Shown here piece after piece: positions 50,827 through 59,053 of a DNA stretch of 64,000 nucleotides; the first letter of the stretch is position 1, and each line of letters starts with the position of its first letter. The notes below the pieces were generated by a model. It ran no database searches, was not told where the DNA came from, and saw only the letters and a program-made list of their open reading frames with translations. Source of the DNA: JAHRVQ01 sp051278195 (lineage in GTDB: Bacteria; Pseudomonadota; Gammaproteobacteria; Pseudomonadales; Azotimanducaceae); the NCBI GenBank assembly GCA_051278195.1, contig JBNMQM010000003.1, positions 87,375 to 151,374 of the forward strand, read 5' to 3'. Position numbers and translations under genes: made by a program.

Positions 50827-51421
50827 TTATGTCGATGAACCCCGATTGATCTCGCACTCGTTCGATCCACTGACGAATAGCAGGGTAGTCATCTAGGCTA
50901 AACCCGCCTTCGTCGCAAACATGGGTATAAGCAAAAAGCGCAATGTCTGCCACAGAATAATCGGTCACTAAAAAATCATTTTGACCCAGATGATCCTCCA
51001 TTACCTCCAGTGCCTGGTAACCCGCTGCACGTTTGGTGACAAGTTCTGTTTCATGCTCGACAGCAGCATTCATGATTTTTATCCAGTAGCGGGCGGTCGC
51101 GATATTCGGTTCATGGCTATACTGCTCGAAACCAAACCATTGCATTACCAGTGCTTGGGCGTAGGCATCTCTGGGTAGATAACTCGTTTCGCGTGCTAGG
51201 TACCACAGAATTGCATTGCTCTCTGCCAGATACTGCCCAGGTGCAATTTCAAAAGTTGGAACCTTGCCGTTCGGATTGATCGCCAAAAATTCTTTGGTCC
51301 GGGATTCACCCTGTGTGATATCAATCTCTACCGTCTCGAGCGGCAGCTTCAACTGGGACATAAGTAAGCGGATTTTGTAACAATTTCCGGAATCCGCCAT
51401 TTGATAGAGGCGATAGGTCAT
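50819..51421 (-). CDS. Glutathione S-transferase family protein
   Basis: A 200-residue GST. The N-terminal thioredoxin fold has MADSGNCYKIRLLMSQLKL (catalytic Ser/Cys region), NPNGKVPTFEI with the cis-proline, and LAESNAILWYLA with the glutathione-binding Glu-Ser. The helical domain follows, with FLVTDYSVADIALFAYTHV (conserved Asp of the N-capping box). The substrate is unknown. It overlaps the preceding unknown gene by 4 bp and the following HAD gene by 8 bp. Confidence 0.9.
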   Translation of the reverse strand: MTYRLYQMADSGNCYKIRLLMSQLKLPLETVEIDITQGESRTKEFLAINPNGKVPTFEIAPGQYLAESNAILWYLARETSYLPRDAYAQALVMQWFGFEQYSHEPNIATARYWIKIMNAAVEHETELVTKRAAGYQALEVMEDHLGQNDFLVTDYSVADIALFAYTHVCDEGGFSLDDYPAIRQWIERVRDQSGFIDINA

Positions 51422-51822
51422 TCTGTTTCTCCTCGTGGTGGTCCTTCCAAAAGATCAGCAAGATGCATTTTTAGGGCAAAGACATCGAATTCGTTGTTCA
51501 TCAATTTCGTCTTCAAACCATGGCTGATCGTCGAGCCTATGATCGGCTCGTTAGTGCCTCTCGGCTGATCTGGCAAATTGTAGTATCCCAATACAGACTG
51601 TAAAACTTCTAAAATTTGATCGGCGACTCTGTGTGAGTGCAAACGTAGCAATGCTTGTTTCAAAGCGCCGTGTTGGCCGGGCAGGCTAACGGACATGCCA
51701 CTGAGTTCAATCTCAATGCTGCTGAGTTGCCGAACTATGTCAGGATCATCTTCAAGGCTTTGTTCGGCGACGACGGCATTAAGGTCGGCAAGCCAGCCCG
51801 ACATTTCCTCGAGATTGCTCAC
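51418..51822 (-). CDS. Conserved-looking hypothetical, 134 residues
   Basis: I do not recognise the family. It is a hydrophilic, mainly helical protein without signal peptide or membrane segment: LEEMSGWLADLNAVVAEQSL, VRQLSSIEIELSGMSVSLPG, HSHRVADQILEVLQSVLGYYN, and a C-terminal DVFALKMHLADLLEGPPRG. It is overlapped by 4 bp at both ends by the J-protein and GST genes, so it is certainly expressed in this operon. A cytoplasmic partner of the J-protein or VWA protein is possible, but unproven. Confidence 0.8.
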   Translation of the reverse strand: MSNLEEMSGWLADLNAVVAEQSLEDDPDIVRQLSSIEIELSGMSVSLPGQHGALKQALLRLHSHRVADQILEVLQSVLGYYNLPDQPRGTNEPIIGSTISHGLKTKLMNNEFDVFALKMHLADLLEGPPRGETE

Positions 51823-52559
51823 TTCTTTAACAGTAGGTCTTTCGCTTCGTTAACCTGCGCCGCGAGGAAGGTTGAACCACCGCGGTCTGGATGAAGCTTC
51901 TGAATAATGCGTCGGTGGGCAAGTTTGATCTCTTCCTCCGACGCGCCAGGTTCAAGCCCAAGAATTTCTAGTGCGGCTTGCTCACTGAGCGCACCTTGCG
52001 TGCCACTAGACGACTCCCAAGAGCGCCATTCTGAGTGCTCGCGATCGAGATAGGCCTCAAGGACATTGACGGAATCTGCATCGTCGGAAATCAGAGCGTA
52101 GAACTCTTTTAGCTCCGCAATGGATAGGTCGGATAATTCAGAACCAGCAAATTTACTGGACACAATCTCGCCCGACATCTGGCCAGTATCATGGTCAAGA
52201 ACCATTCGAATATAGTCTGTATTGACTTCAGAGGTCTGGCCACTGCTTTTGCTTGCGCGAGAAGGCTGGGCCTGACCCAATTGTCCCATCAAACCCCGCA
52301 GACCTTTTAAGATTGCAGCGGTACGCCAAAACCGAAGGCCCCACCTGACTATCACAGAGGCGAAAGGTAAAGCTGAACCTACTAGAACAAACAACCAATT
52401 CAACCTCCCGGTAATACCCAGGTACATCATCGCAATACCAACCAGGGCCAATAGATAGAGAATAAAAAAATTGCCTATTGCCAGACGCTGCTTGGCGAGC
52501 AAAAGCCGCATCGCAACAAATATCACCACAGCGATTACAAAGAGTAGAGCAAACAACAA
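51819..52559 (-). CDS. Membrane-anchored J-domain protein
   Basis: A 246-residue protein. Three hydrophobic helices open the chain (MLFALLFVIAVVIFVAMRLL, FFILYLLALVGIAMMYLGIT, LFVLVGSALPFASVIVRWGL). After a linker, the C-terminal 60 residues form a J-domain, ALEILGLEPGASEEEIKLAHRRIIQKLHPDRGG, with the essential HPD. The order (membrane N-terminus, J C-terminus) resembles Pam18/DjlA-like co-chaperones. It should stimulate DnaK at the membrane. The VWA gene starts just upstream and the unknown 134-residue gene follows in overlap. Confidence 0.9.
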   Translation of the reverse strand: MLFALLFVIAVVIFVAMRLLLAKQRLAIGNFFILYLLALVGIAMMYLGITGRLNWLFVLVGSALPFASVIVRWGLRFWRTAAILKGLRGLMGQLGQAQPSRASKSSGQTSEVNTDYIRMVLDHDTGQMSGEIVSSKFAGSELSDLSIAELKEFYALISDDADSVNVLEAYLDREHSEWRSWESSSGTQGALSEQAALEILGLEPGASEEEIKLAHRRIIQKLHPDRGGSTFLAAQVNEAKDLLLKK

Positions 52560-52569
52560 AACGTAAGTC

Positions 52570-52593
52570 CTTGGGTTAGTGCTTGGGTTAGTG
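52570..52593. repeat. 12-bp tandem duplication at the VWA gene 3' end
   Basis: CTTGGGTTAGTG occurs twice (52570-52581, 52582-52593) and is followed by CTTCAA. The second copy contains the VWA stop codon (52588-52590). Confidence 0.85.
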
Positions 52594-53283
52594 CTTCAAT
52601 TGTCGAGTCAAGAGTCCAACCGCTTTGTTGTTCTTGATATTCAAAAGCGCCTTCGATCCGCCTGCAGCGTATACAGCCACAGCTGCGAGGAGCGATTTAA
52701 GTTCATCCGCACTTGCTAGATTGAACGGCGCATAAGCCCCACCAGAAAGTCGGGCAATCTCTTGGAAGGTTTGCTTCGTGGCCGAATCAATGCCTTCCTG
52801 GAAAACAAATGCGGGGATTTTACTGATGCCCATTTGCCCTGCGAGTTCGCATAGGCTGTCGGCATTTTCTTCCATTGCATCGCCTACAAATACCAGAGCT
52901 TGAATTTTTTGGCGCCGATTTTCGTCTAGACAATGGCTGAGGACCCGATGAATTTGCGTCTGGCCACCTGCACAGCGAACCCGGGCCATTTGAGGGCGCA
53001 ACTCATCACCATCGGTGCACCAAGCAGAACTAGAAAATTCGCGATAGCCTTTGTAGTAGCAGAGCTGTATCGCAAGTCCGCCGAGGTTCGCGGTGCTATC
53101 AAACATTTCGTTTTGGATGTGAGTGGTCATATCCCAAGTCGCCGCACGACTCAATGTAGCATCCATAGCAAAAATGAGACGCCCCACGTCGGTACCCGTC
53201 TTGCGCGCAGGAACCTGCCTGACGGCCTCTAAGAAGCGGCCAACATCAGTGCTGCCAGAACGCGTAAGATCTTTTTTCTTCAC
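52588..53283 (-). CDS. VWA-domain protein, first gene of the J-protein operon
   Basis: A 231-residue cytoplasmic VWA-like protein. The MIDAS start is LIFAMDATLSRAATWD, DxTxS rather than the standard DxSxS, with the third ligand probably in VFVGDAMEE. The FAMDATLSR signature followed by HIQNEMF is found in a family often linked with J-domain genes in proteobacteria. It has no signal peptide. GTG at 53283 has an AGG six bases upstream. It is divergent from the 5'-nucleotidase and leads the operon J-protein, unknown, GST and HAD. It probably presents a metal-dependent protein-binding surface, which is inference. Confidence 0.82.
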   Translation of the reverse strand: MKKKDLTRSGSTDVGRFLEAVRQVPARKTGTDVGRLIFAMDATLSRAATWDMTTHIQNEMFDSTANLGGLAIQLCYYKGYREFSSSAWCTDGDELRPQMARVRCAGGQTQIHRVLSHCLDENRRQKIQALVFVGDAMEENADSLCELAGQMGISKIPAFVFQEGIDSATKQTFQEIARLSGGAYAPFNLASADELKSLLAAVAVYAAGGSKALLNIKNNKAVGLLTRQLKH

Positions 53284-53337
53284 TTGTACCTGTTTCGTTG
53301 TTTGATTACCGTGGAGCCAACTAGATTAGGGGTTTTG

Positions 53338-54279
53338 ATGATGTCTCGCAATGAATCCGGCAGAAAGCTGGTGGTCGCGATCTCTAGCAGCGCGTTGTTT
53401 GATCTTAAGGCCAGTGACGCTGTGTATCGGGAGGAAGGACTTGAAGCCTACTCCGCCTATCAAATCGCCCGCGAAACAGAGGTATTAGACACTGGTGACG
53501 CGTTTGACCTGGTGCGAAAACTACTCAACATCAATGAGCTCGTAAAAGGCGGTGGTGCGGTAGAAGTCATTTTGTTATCCCGAAATACCGCGGATACTGG
53601 GCTCAGAGTATTCAATTCTATTCAGCATCATAACCTGCCTATTATTCGTGCGGCCTTCACCGGTGGATCACCGCCCTATCGTTATATGACACCTTTTGGT
53701 TGCCATCTGTTTCTCTCGACAAATTCTGATGATGTAAGGGAAGCACTGCAAAATGGTTCAGCCGCCGCCAGTATTTTGCCGAGTAAGCGAAATCAATCCC
53801 GCAGCAGCGATACGCTTAAATTTGCTTTCGATGGTGATGCTGTCTTATTTTCCGATGAAGCAGAAAGAATTTATCAAGAAAAAGGCCTAGCCGCGTTCGC
53901 TGAAAATGAATCTGCTGCGGCCAATACACCCTTAGCCGGGGGTCCGTTCAAACCATTTCTCGCGGCTCTGCATGAGTTGCAGAGTGAGTTTCCCAAAGAT
54001 CAGAGTCCAATTCGTACCGCTCTAGTAACGGCGCGATCTGCGCCGTCTCACGAAAGGGTCATCAAAACCCTTAGGGACTGGAATATCCGCCTTGATGAAT
54101 CACTGTTTTTAGGCGGCATGAAGAAGAGCGAGTTTCTCAGGGCGTACGATGCTGACGTATTTTTTGATGATCAAGCTGAGCACTGTGCGCACGCCAGTGA
54201 GTTTGTGGCAACCGGTCACGTGCTGCATGGCGTGACCAATCAGCTAGAAAAAAGCGACCTTGATCCCAACGCTGGATAA
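53338..54279 (+). CDS. 5'-nucleotidase (cytosolic NT5C1-type)
   Basis: From the ATG at 53338 (AGGGG at 6-base spacing) the product has 313 residues. In-frame starts from 53284 would overlap the divergent VWA gene, so the internal ATG pair 53338/53341 is chosen. Family features: VVAISSSALFDLKASD at the start (motif I is Ser-type), NTADTGLRVFNSI, FAFDGDAVLFSDEAERIYQEKGL, and VFFDDQAEHC. It removes phosphate from IMP, AMP or related nucleotides. A role in nucleotide turnover is likely. Confidence 0.88.
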   Translation: MMSRNESGRKLVVAISSSALFDLKASDAVYREEGLEAYSAYQIARETEVLDTGDAFDLVRKLLNINELVKGGGAVEVILLSRNTADTGLRVFNSIQHHNLPIIRAAFTGGSPPYRYMTPFGCHLFLSTNSDDVREALQNGSAAASILPSKRNQSRSSDTLKFAFDGDAVLFSDEAERIYQEKGLAAFAENESAAANTPLAGGPFKPFLAALHELQSEFPKDQSPIRTALVTARSAPSHERVIKTLRDWNIRLDESLFLGGMKKSEFLRAYDADVFFDDQAEHCAHASEFVATGHVLHGVTNQLEKSDLDPNAG

Positions 54280-54620
54280 CATCGAAGCATGGTTAGGGTG
54301 TAACAGTTGATCTGGAATGCGCTCAAGATAATTGCCAGCAAGGTCAGGATCAGCGTCAATGCCAGTACGGTTGAAATGATGGCGGTATAATTCTCTGGTG
54401 TTTCAAAACGGTTATCTAGAATATGGATTGCAACTACACTAATAAAAGATCCTAGCTCATGTCCTTTTATGCTGTATCGGTAATACCATCCGGCTTTAGT
54501 GATTGTGACATAATTGCAACATAGAGGAGGTCAGTACCAACAGCTATGTGAAGGGGAAAGCCAGCATCTAGACTAGACAGTCCAATACCAGACCGGCCTA
54601 TGGGGATTGAAGTTGTAAAC
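54240..54620 (-). pseudogene. Broken TauE/SafE family (sulfite/sulfonate exporter) gene, divergent from cysB
   Basis: On the minus strand one frame reads AGFPLHIAVGTDLLYVAI (about 54512-54570), which matches the TauE/SafE core GTDLLYAAITKAGG. An 11-bp tandem duplication (54502-54512 and 54513-54523) then shifts the frame, and the other frame continues TITKAGWYYRYSIKGH and ends in a hydrophobic helix, YTAIISTVLALTLILTLLAI, with a stop at 54240. Start codon and most of the middle of the protein are missing; total span is far below the 250-residue family size. cysB in relatives is often beside such a gene, which fits a lost sulfur exporter. Confidence 0.7.
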
Positions 54621-54709
54621 GCAGAGGAATGTAGATATTCTTCAATAGAATATTTGTGGTTATTTTTAGACGAATTACGTATATCTAATTTGAGAGAGGA
54701 TCGTGTCCT

Positions 54710-55684
54710 ATGAAGCTCCAACAACTCAGATACATATGGGAAGTCGCGCATCACGGTCTCAATGTTTCAGCGACCGCCCAAAGCCTTTACACCTCGCAAC
54801 CTGGTATCAGTAAGCAAATCCGCCTGCTCGAAGATGAACTGGGGGTCGAAGTGTTTTCGCGAAGCGGCAAACATCTCACGCGAATCACGCCCGCCGGCGA
54901 AACCATCATAGAAAAAGCTGGTGAAATCTTGCGTAAGGTCGAAAGCATCAAGCAGGTTGCTCAGGAATTCAGCAATGAGAAGAAGGGCAGCTTATCTGTC
55001 GCCACAACGCACACTCAAGCCCGATACGCGCTGCCGGGTGTGATCGAAAACTTTATTGACCGTTATCCTGATGTCTCGCTGCATATGCATCAAGGCAGTC
55101 CAATACAGATCTCTGAGCTTGCAGCCGACGGCAACGTCGATTTTGCTATCGCCACAGAAGGCCTAGAATTGTTTAACGATCTAATTATGCTGCCTTGTTA
55201 TCGATGGAATCGGTGCATCATCGTGCCAAAGAACCATCCCTTAACACAGCTCAATAATATCGCCCTCGAAGATGTCGCAGAACATCCCATTGTGACCTAT
55301 GTGTTTGGCTTTACGGGTCGCTCAAAACTAGACGAAGCGTTTATGCATCGAGGCTTAGCGCCAAGAGTCGTTTTCACAGCGACCGATGCGGACGTGATCA
55401 AGACTTACGTCAGGCTGGGGCTCGGTATCGGTATTATTGCGCAAATGGCCTATGACGAAGAGATAGATGACGATCTTGTGGCTATCGATGCCAGTCATCT
55501 GTTCGAACAGAGCACAACCATGATTGGCTGCAGAAAAGGCACATTCTTGCGGGGCTACATGTACGATTTTATAGAGCTATTTGCACCGCATCTGACTCGA
55601 GAAGTCGTAGAGTCAGCGTTTAGCAAATCTAGCCGTGCTGAGCTTGAAGACCTCTTCAACGAAATTGATTTACCCATTAAATAG
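54710..55684 (+). CDS. cysB: CysB, LysR-type regulator of sulfur assimilation
   Basis: A 324-residue CysB. Its helix-turn-helix starts MKLQQLRYIWEVAHHGLNVS and continues ATAQSLYTSQPGISKQIRLLEDELG, as in enterobacterial CysB. The ligand-binding part has VATTHTQARYALPGVI, TEGLELFNDLIMLPCYRWNR and YVFGFTGRSKLDEAF, all CysB-specific. N-acetylserine and thiosulfate are the known inducer and anti-inducer. It activates sulfate-reduction and cysteine genes. A possible AGAGAGGA ribosome-binding site precedes it. A TauE-like remnant lies divergently upstream. Confidence 0.94.
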   Translation: MKLQQLRYIWEVAHHGLNVSATAQSLYTSQPGISKQIRLLEDELGVEVFSRSGKHLTRITPAGETIIEKAGEILRKVESIKQVAQEFSNEKKGSLSVATTHTQARYALPGVIENFIDRYPDVSLHMHQGSPIQISELAADGNVDFAIATEGLELFNDLIMLPCYRWNRCIIVPKNHPLTQLNNIALEDVAEHPIVTYVFGFTGRSKLDEAFMHRGLAPRVVFTATDADVIKTYVRLGLGIGIIAQMAYDEEIDDDLVAIDASHLFEQSTTMIGCRKGTFLRGYMYDFIELFAPHLTREVVESAFSKSSRAELEDLFNEIDLPIK

Positions 55685-55752
55685 CTCAGCCAACAGTATA
55701 CGAAGCAGGCGTACTAGATAAAACCCAGACCAGGATCGTCGTTTAAGATCTC

Positions 55753-56046
55753 TTAACTTTGGTCCTGCTTCGGCTGCACGCCGTCTAGAACTTCCTTGGC
55801 AAACTTGAAGTAAACTGTGTAAACCTGCCGTTCACCGCCTGTATCGACAACAAAAAATGGTGCTCGAGTGACGTTTACTTCAGCCGCGAGCTTCAGGCCG
55901 GCTGAGTCAAGGTTGCGCTCGTCAGCGACCAGAATCTCATCGATCTTAGCCATGTGACCGGCCGCGATGAGTCGTTGCTCAACGTCATGACATTTCTGAC
56001 AAGGTTCGCCATTTGCAAGAATCTTTTTGACAAAAGTGATGTGCAT
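55753..56046 (-). CDS. Thioredoxin-fold protein with CxxC motif
   Basis: A 97-residue small thioredoxin-like protein. It has MHITFVKKILANGEPCQKCHDVEQRL, with CQKC as the redox or metal-binding pair, and NVTRAPFFVVDTGGE with the cis-proline segment. The family resembles small glutaredoxin-like proteins found in marine proteobacteria. It is cytoplasmic, with no signal peptide. The partner is unknown; it is convergent with cysB, so a role in sulfur metabolism is a weak hint only. Confidence 0.78.
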   Translation of the reverse strand: MHITFVKKILANGEPCQKCHDVEQRLIAAGHMAKIDEILVADERNLDSAGLKLAAEVNVTRAPFFVVDTGGERQVYTVYFKFAKEVLDGVQPKQDQS

Positions 56047-56302
56047 CGTTACCCCTTCACGTGCGTGACGTCCAAACCGTATCCAATAACTTACCGGCCA
56101 AATCGATTAGGACCAGATCTTCAGGTCTCTCTACTTCGGCTATTCTGTGGTCTTAATGCCTAAATATTCGAAGGCATAGGGTAACAAACTGCAAATTTGC
56201 AGAGAAAGCATATTGAGCAATATCCAAATAACCATAGGTAATGGTATTGCTTGCGTTTCGTTTACCGTGAAACAATCCACCTTTAATCAATGGTACCTGT
56301 CA

Positions 56303-56908
56303 ATGGATGTTGTTTGTTTGGATTTGGAAGGGGTGCTTGTCCCGGAAATTTGGATCGCTTTTGCAGAAAAGACGGGTATTGATGCACTCAAAGCGACAAC
56401 TCGAGACATCCCGGATTACAACGTATTAATGCGCCAGAGGTTAGATATTCTAGCTGAAAACAAGCTAAAGCTTGCGGACATTCAAGCCGTCATTAGCACA
56501 TTGGAACCAATGCCTGGCGCTAAAGATTTTCTTGATAGTCTCAGAGAAACCTACCAGGTCATTATTCTCTCGGACACGTTTTACGAGTTCGGCAAACCAC
56601 TGATGGCGCAACTCAACCAACCGACGCTGTTTTGCCATAAGTTAATTATTAACGATTCAGGTGCTGTTATAAATTATCAGCTACGTCAGGAAGACCCAAA
56701 GCGAGCATCAATCAAAGCGTTGCACAGCCTCAATTTTAAAGTCTTTGCGGCAGGCGACTCTTACAACGATACCTCAATGTTAAGTGAAGCAGATGCCGGC
56801 TTCCTATTTCGTGCACCTGATAACGTTATCGAAGAATTCCCTCAGTATGCCGTAACTAACGATTATACGGAGCTGCGCGGATTTTTTGACAACGCCGCCG
56901 AAGCCTGA
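56303..56908 (+). CDS. thrH: ThrH, bifunctional phosphoserine phosphatase/homoserine phosphotransferase
   Basis: From the ATG at 56303 there are 201 residues, the size of Pseudomonas ThrH, beginning MDVVCLDLEGVLVPEIWIAF with the HAD motif DLEGVL. Further motifs are VIILSDTFYEF, the Lys in DPKRASIKALH and AAGDSYNDTSMLSEAD. A longer in-frame reading from 56213 (TTG) adds 30 residues with no family match. ThrH dephosphorylates phosphoserine and can pass the phosphate to homoserine. With serC (41353) it can provide the last steps of serine synthesis. It is 118 bp ahead of prpB. Confidence 0.92.
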   Translation: MDVVCLDLEGVLVPEIWIAFAEKTGIDALKATTRDIPDYNVLMRQRLDILAENKLKLADIQAVISTLEPMPGAKDFLDSLRETYQVIILSDTFYEFGKPLMAQLNQPTLFCHKLIINDSGAVINYQLRQEDPKRASIKALHSLNFKVFAAGDSYNDTSMLSEADAGFLFRAPDNVIEEFPQYAVTNDYTELRGFFDNAAEA

Positions 56909-56960
56909 AAAAACATTCTTACTGGATATGCCAGACATTCCCGGTCGATTAGGGCCGAAT

Positions 56961-56992
56961 TTGCCCTTCAAATCCCGCTTTTTGGGTATACT
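56961..56992 (+). promoter_or_regulatory. Possible prpB promoter
   Basis: TATACT at 56987-56992, 35 bp before the prpB ATG, is a good -10. The best -35 candidate, TTGCCC at 56961-56966, has a 20-bp spacer, which is long. No PrpR binding site was identified. Confidence 0.4.
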
Positions 56993-57026
56993 AAGCGCCG
57001 ACCTATTTGACACTCAGGAATGACTT

Positions 57027-57908
57027 ATGGCGGGAGCCGGAGAAAAACTCAGACAAGCGATTGAGGCAGAAAAGCCTCTTCAGGTCGTTGGCACCATCAA
57101 TGCGTATACCGCAATCATGGCGGAATCCGTCGGTTTCAAGGCAATTTATCTATCGGGAGCCGGCGTTGCCAACGCTTCCTATGGATTGCCAGACCTCGGC
57201 ATAACGTCTCTAAATGATGTTCTCGAAGATGTTCGGCGCATTACGGCAGCATCCTCATTGCCGTTGCTAGTAGACATAGATACAGGCTGGGGTGGCGCTT
57301 TCAACATCAGTCGCAGTGTTAAAGAAATGACCAAGGCTGGGGCTGCTGGAGTTCATATCGAGGACCAGGTGGCTCAAAAACGCTGCGGTCACCGGCCTAA
57401 CAAAGAAATCGTCAGCCGAGAAGAAATGACTGACCGAATTAAAGCCGCGGTTGATGCCAAAACCGATCCTAACTTCGTGATTATGGCCAGAACCGACGCT
57501 CTCTCAGTGGTTGGTCTCGATGAGGTCATCACGCGCGTAGGAGAGTTTGAAGCCGCGGGTGCTGACGCTATTTTCGCCGAAGCCATGACCGATCTAGATA
57601 TGTATCAACAGGTTGTGGATTCCGTCAATATTCCAGTCTTGGCCAATATTACAGAATTCGGCTCGACTCCTGGCTATACAACCGAACAACTTGGTTCCGT
57701 TGGTATTGCTATGGCACTTTATCCGTTGTCCGCATTTCGGGCGATGAACAAGGCTGCGCTGAACGTTTATCAAACGTTGAGAAACGAAGGTAGTCAGGCA
57801 AGTGTGATTGATACGATGCAAACCAGAGTCGAGCTCTATGAGTTTCTTGGCTACCATGAATATGAACAAAAACTTGATGAACTGTTTGCCGGTGATGGCA
57901 GCAATTAA
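57027..57908 (+). CDS. prpB: 2-methylisocitrate lyase
   Basis: A 293-residue PrpB. The family pattern: AYTAIMAESVGFKAIYLSGAG, DLGITSLNDV, LLVDIDTGWGG (metal-binding Asp residues), VHIEDQVAQKRCGHR with the catalytic Cys in KRCGHR, and MARTDALSVVGLDE. It cleaves 2-methylisocitrate to pyruvate and succinate in propionate breakdown. Isocitrate lyase is longer and differs around KRCGHR. prpC follows after 17 bp. Confidence 0.94.
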   Translation: MAGAGEKLRQAIEAEKPLQVVGTINAYTAIMAESVGFKAIYLSGAGVANASYGLPDLGITSLNDVLEDVRRITAASSLPLLVDIDTGWGGAFNISRSVKEMTKAGAAGVHIEDQVAQKRCGHRPNKEIVSREEMTDRIKAAVDAKTDPNFVIMARTDALSVVGLDEVITRVGEFEAAGADAIFAEAMTDLDMYQQVVDSVNIPVLANITEFGSTPGYTTEQLGSVGIAMALYPLSAFRAMNKAALNVYQTLRNEGSQASVIDTMQTRVELYEFLGYHEYEQKLDELFAGDGSN

Positions 57909-57925
57909 AATCTGAGGATAGATCA

Positions 57926-59053
57926 ATGGTTGAAAAAAAACTGGGCGGCGCAGGCCTTCGCGGTCAATCTGCAGGCGAGACTGCATTATGTACGGTCGGT
58001 CAAGAAGGTTCCGGACTAACGTATCGTGGCTACGGCATTGACGATTTAGCAGCAAATGCAACGTTTGAAGAAGTTGCTTACATGCTGCTCTACGGCGAGC
58101 TGCCGACACAACAGCAGCTTACCGCATACACCGCTCGTATTACTGCGATGCGTGACCTGCCGGATGCCCTAAAAACGGTTTTGGAGTTCATCCCGAAAGA
58201 AACCCACCCGATGGACGTGATGCGTACCGGTACATCGATGCTGGGCAATTTAGAGCCTGAAAACACCTTTGACGACCAGCAAGACGCAGCCGATAGACTT
58301 CTAGCAGCATTACCAGCCATTATTTGCTACTGGTATCGATTCACGCACGATGGCGTGAAAATCGACATCAACACCGGTGAAGCCACTATAGGCGGCCATT
58401 TTCTGAAGATGCTGACCGGTGAGTCACCTTCGAAGATGCACAGCGAAGTGATGAACTGCTCTCTGATTCTTTATGCAGAGCATGAATTCAACGCAAGTAC
58501 GTTTACCGCCCGCGTTTGCGCAGCGACCTTGTCAGATATGTATTCTTGCGTTACTGGCGCGATCGGCTCTCTCCGAGGCCCACTCCATGGTGGCGCAAAC
58601 GAAGCTGCAATGGAACTGATCGAGAAGTTCTCAACGCCAGAAGAAGCTGTAGTCGGCATCAAAGACATGCTTGCCAAGAAGGCCACGATAATGGGCTTTG
58701 GACACGCGATCTATCGAACTCACGATCCGCGCAATGACATTATCAAGGAATGGTCCGAAAAACTGGCAAAAGAAAACGGTGATACAAACCTGTTTGATAT
58801 CTCTGTTGCGGTGGCAAAGACCATGTGGGACGAGAAAGCACTATTCCCAAATGCCGATTTCTTCCACGCTTCTGCTTACAACTACATGGGTATTCCGACC
58901 AAGATCTTCACACCTATATTTGTCATGTCTCGACTCACCGGTTGGGCGGCTCACGTCATAGAACAGCGTTCTAATAATCGTCTGATTCGACCTAGCGCGG
59001 ATTATATTGGACCTGACAATCGAGCTTATACCCCAATTGGCGAGCGAGGTTAG
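57926..59053 (+). CDS. prpC: 2-methylcitrate synthase
   Basis: A 375-residue citrate synthase-type enzyme. It reads GGAGLRGQSAGETALCTVGQEGSGLTYRGYGIDDLA near the start, LLYGELPT, and catalytic His in GPLHGGANEAAME and MGFGHAIYRTHDPR, then an Asp in FFHASAYNYMGIP-linked helix. The tight pairing with prpB and length near 375 favour methylcitrate synthase over citrate synthase. It condenses propionyl-CoA with oxaloacetate. No prpD or acnD/prpF follows, so the dehydratase step is encoded elsewhere. The stop overlaps the convergent transglycosylase by 4 bp. Confidence 0.92.
   Translation: MVEKKLGGAGLRGQSAGETALCTVGQEGSGLTYRGYGIDDLAANATFEEVAYMLLYGELPTQQQLTAYTARITAMRDLPDALKTVLEFIPKETHPMDVMRTGTSMLGNLEPENTFDDQQDAADRLLAALPAIICYWYRFTHDGVKIDINTGEATIGGHFLKMLTGESPSKMHSEVMNCSLILYAEHEFNASTFTARVCAATLSDMYSCVTGAIGSLRGPLHGGANEAAMELIEKFSTPEEAVVGIKDMLAKKATIMGFGHAIYRTHDPRNDIIKEWSEKLAKENGDTNLFDISVAVAKTMWDEKALFPNADFFHASAYNYMGIPTKIFTPIFVMSRLTGWAAHVIEQRSNNRLIRPSADYIGPDNRAYTPIGERG

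Noticed and set aside
54467..54754. 95-codon minus-strand frame upstream of cysB as an intact gene
   Set aside because: Its first half is antisense to cysB and its leader; only the later part matches TauE/SafE, and that is broken by a frameshift.
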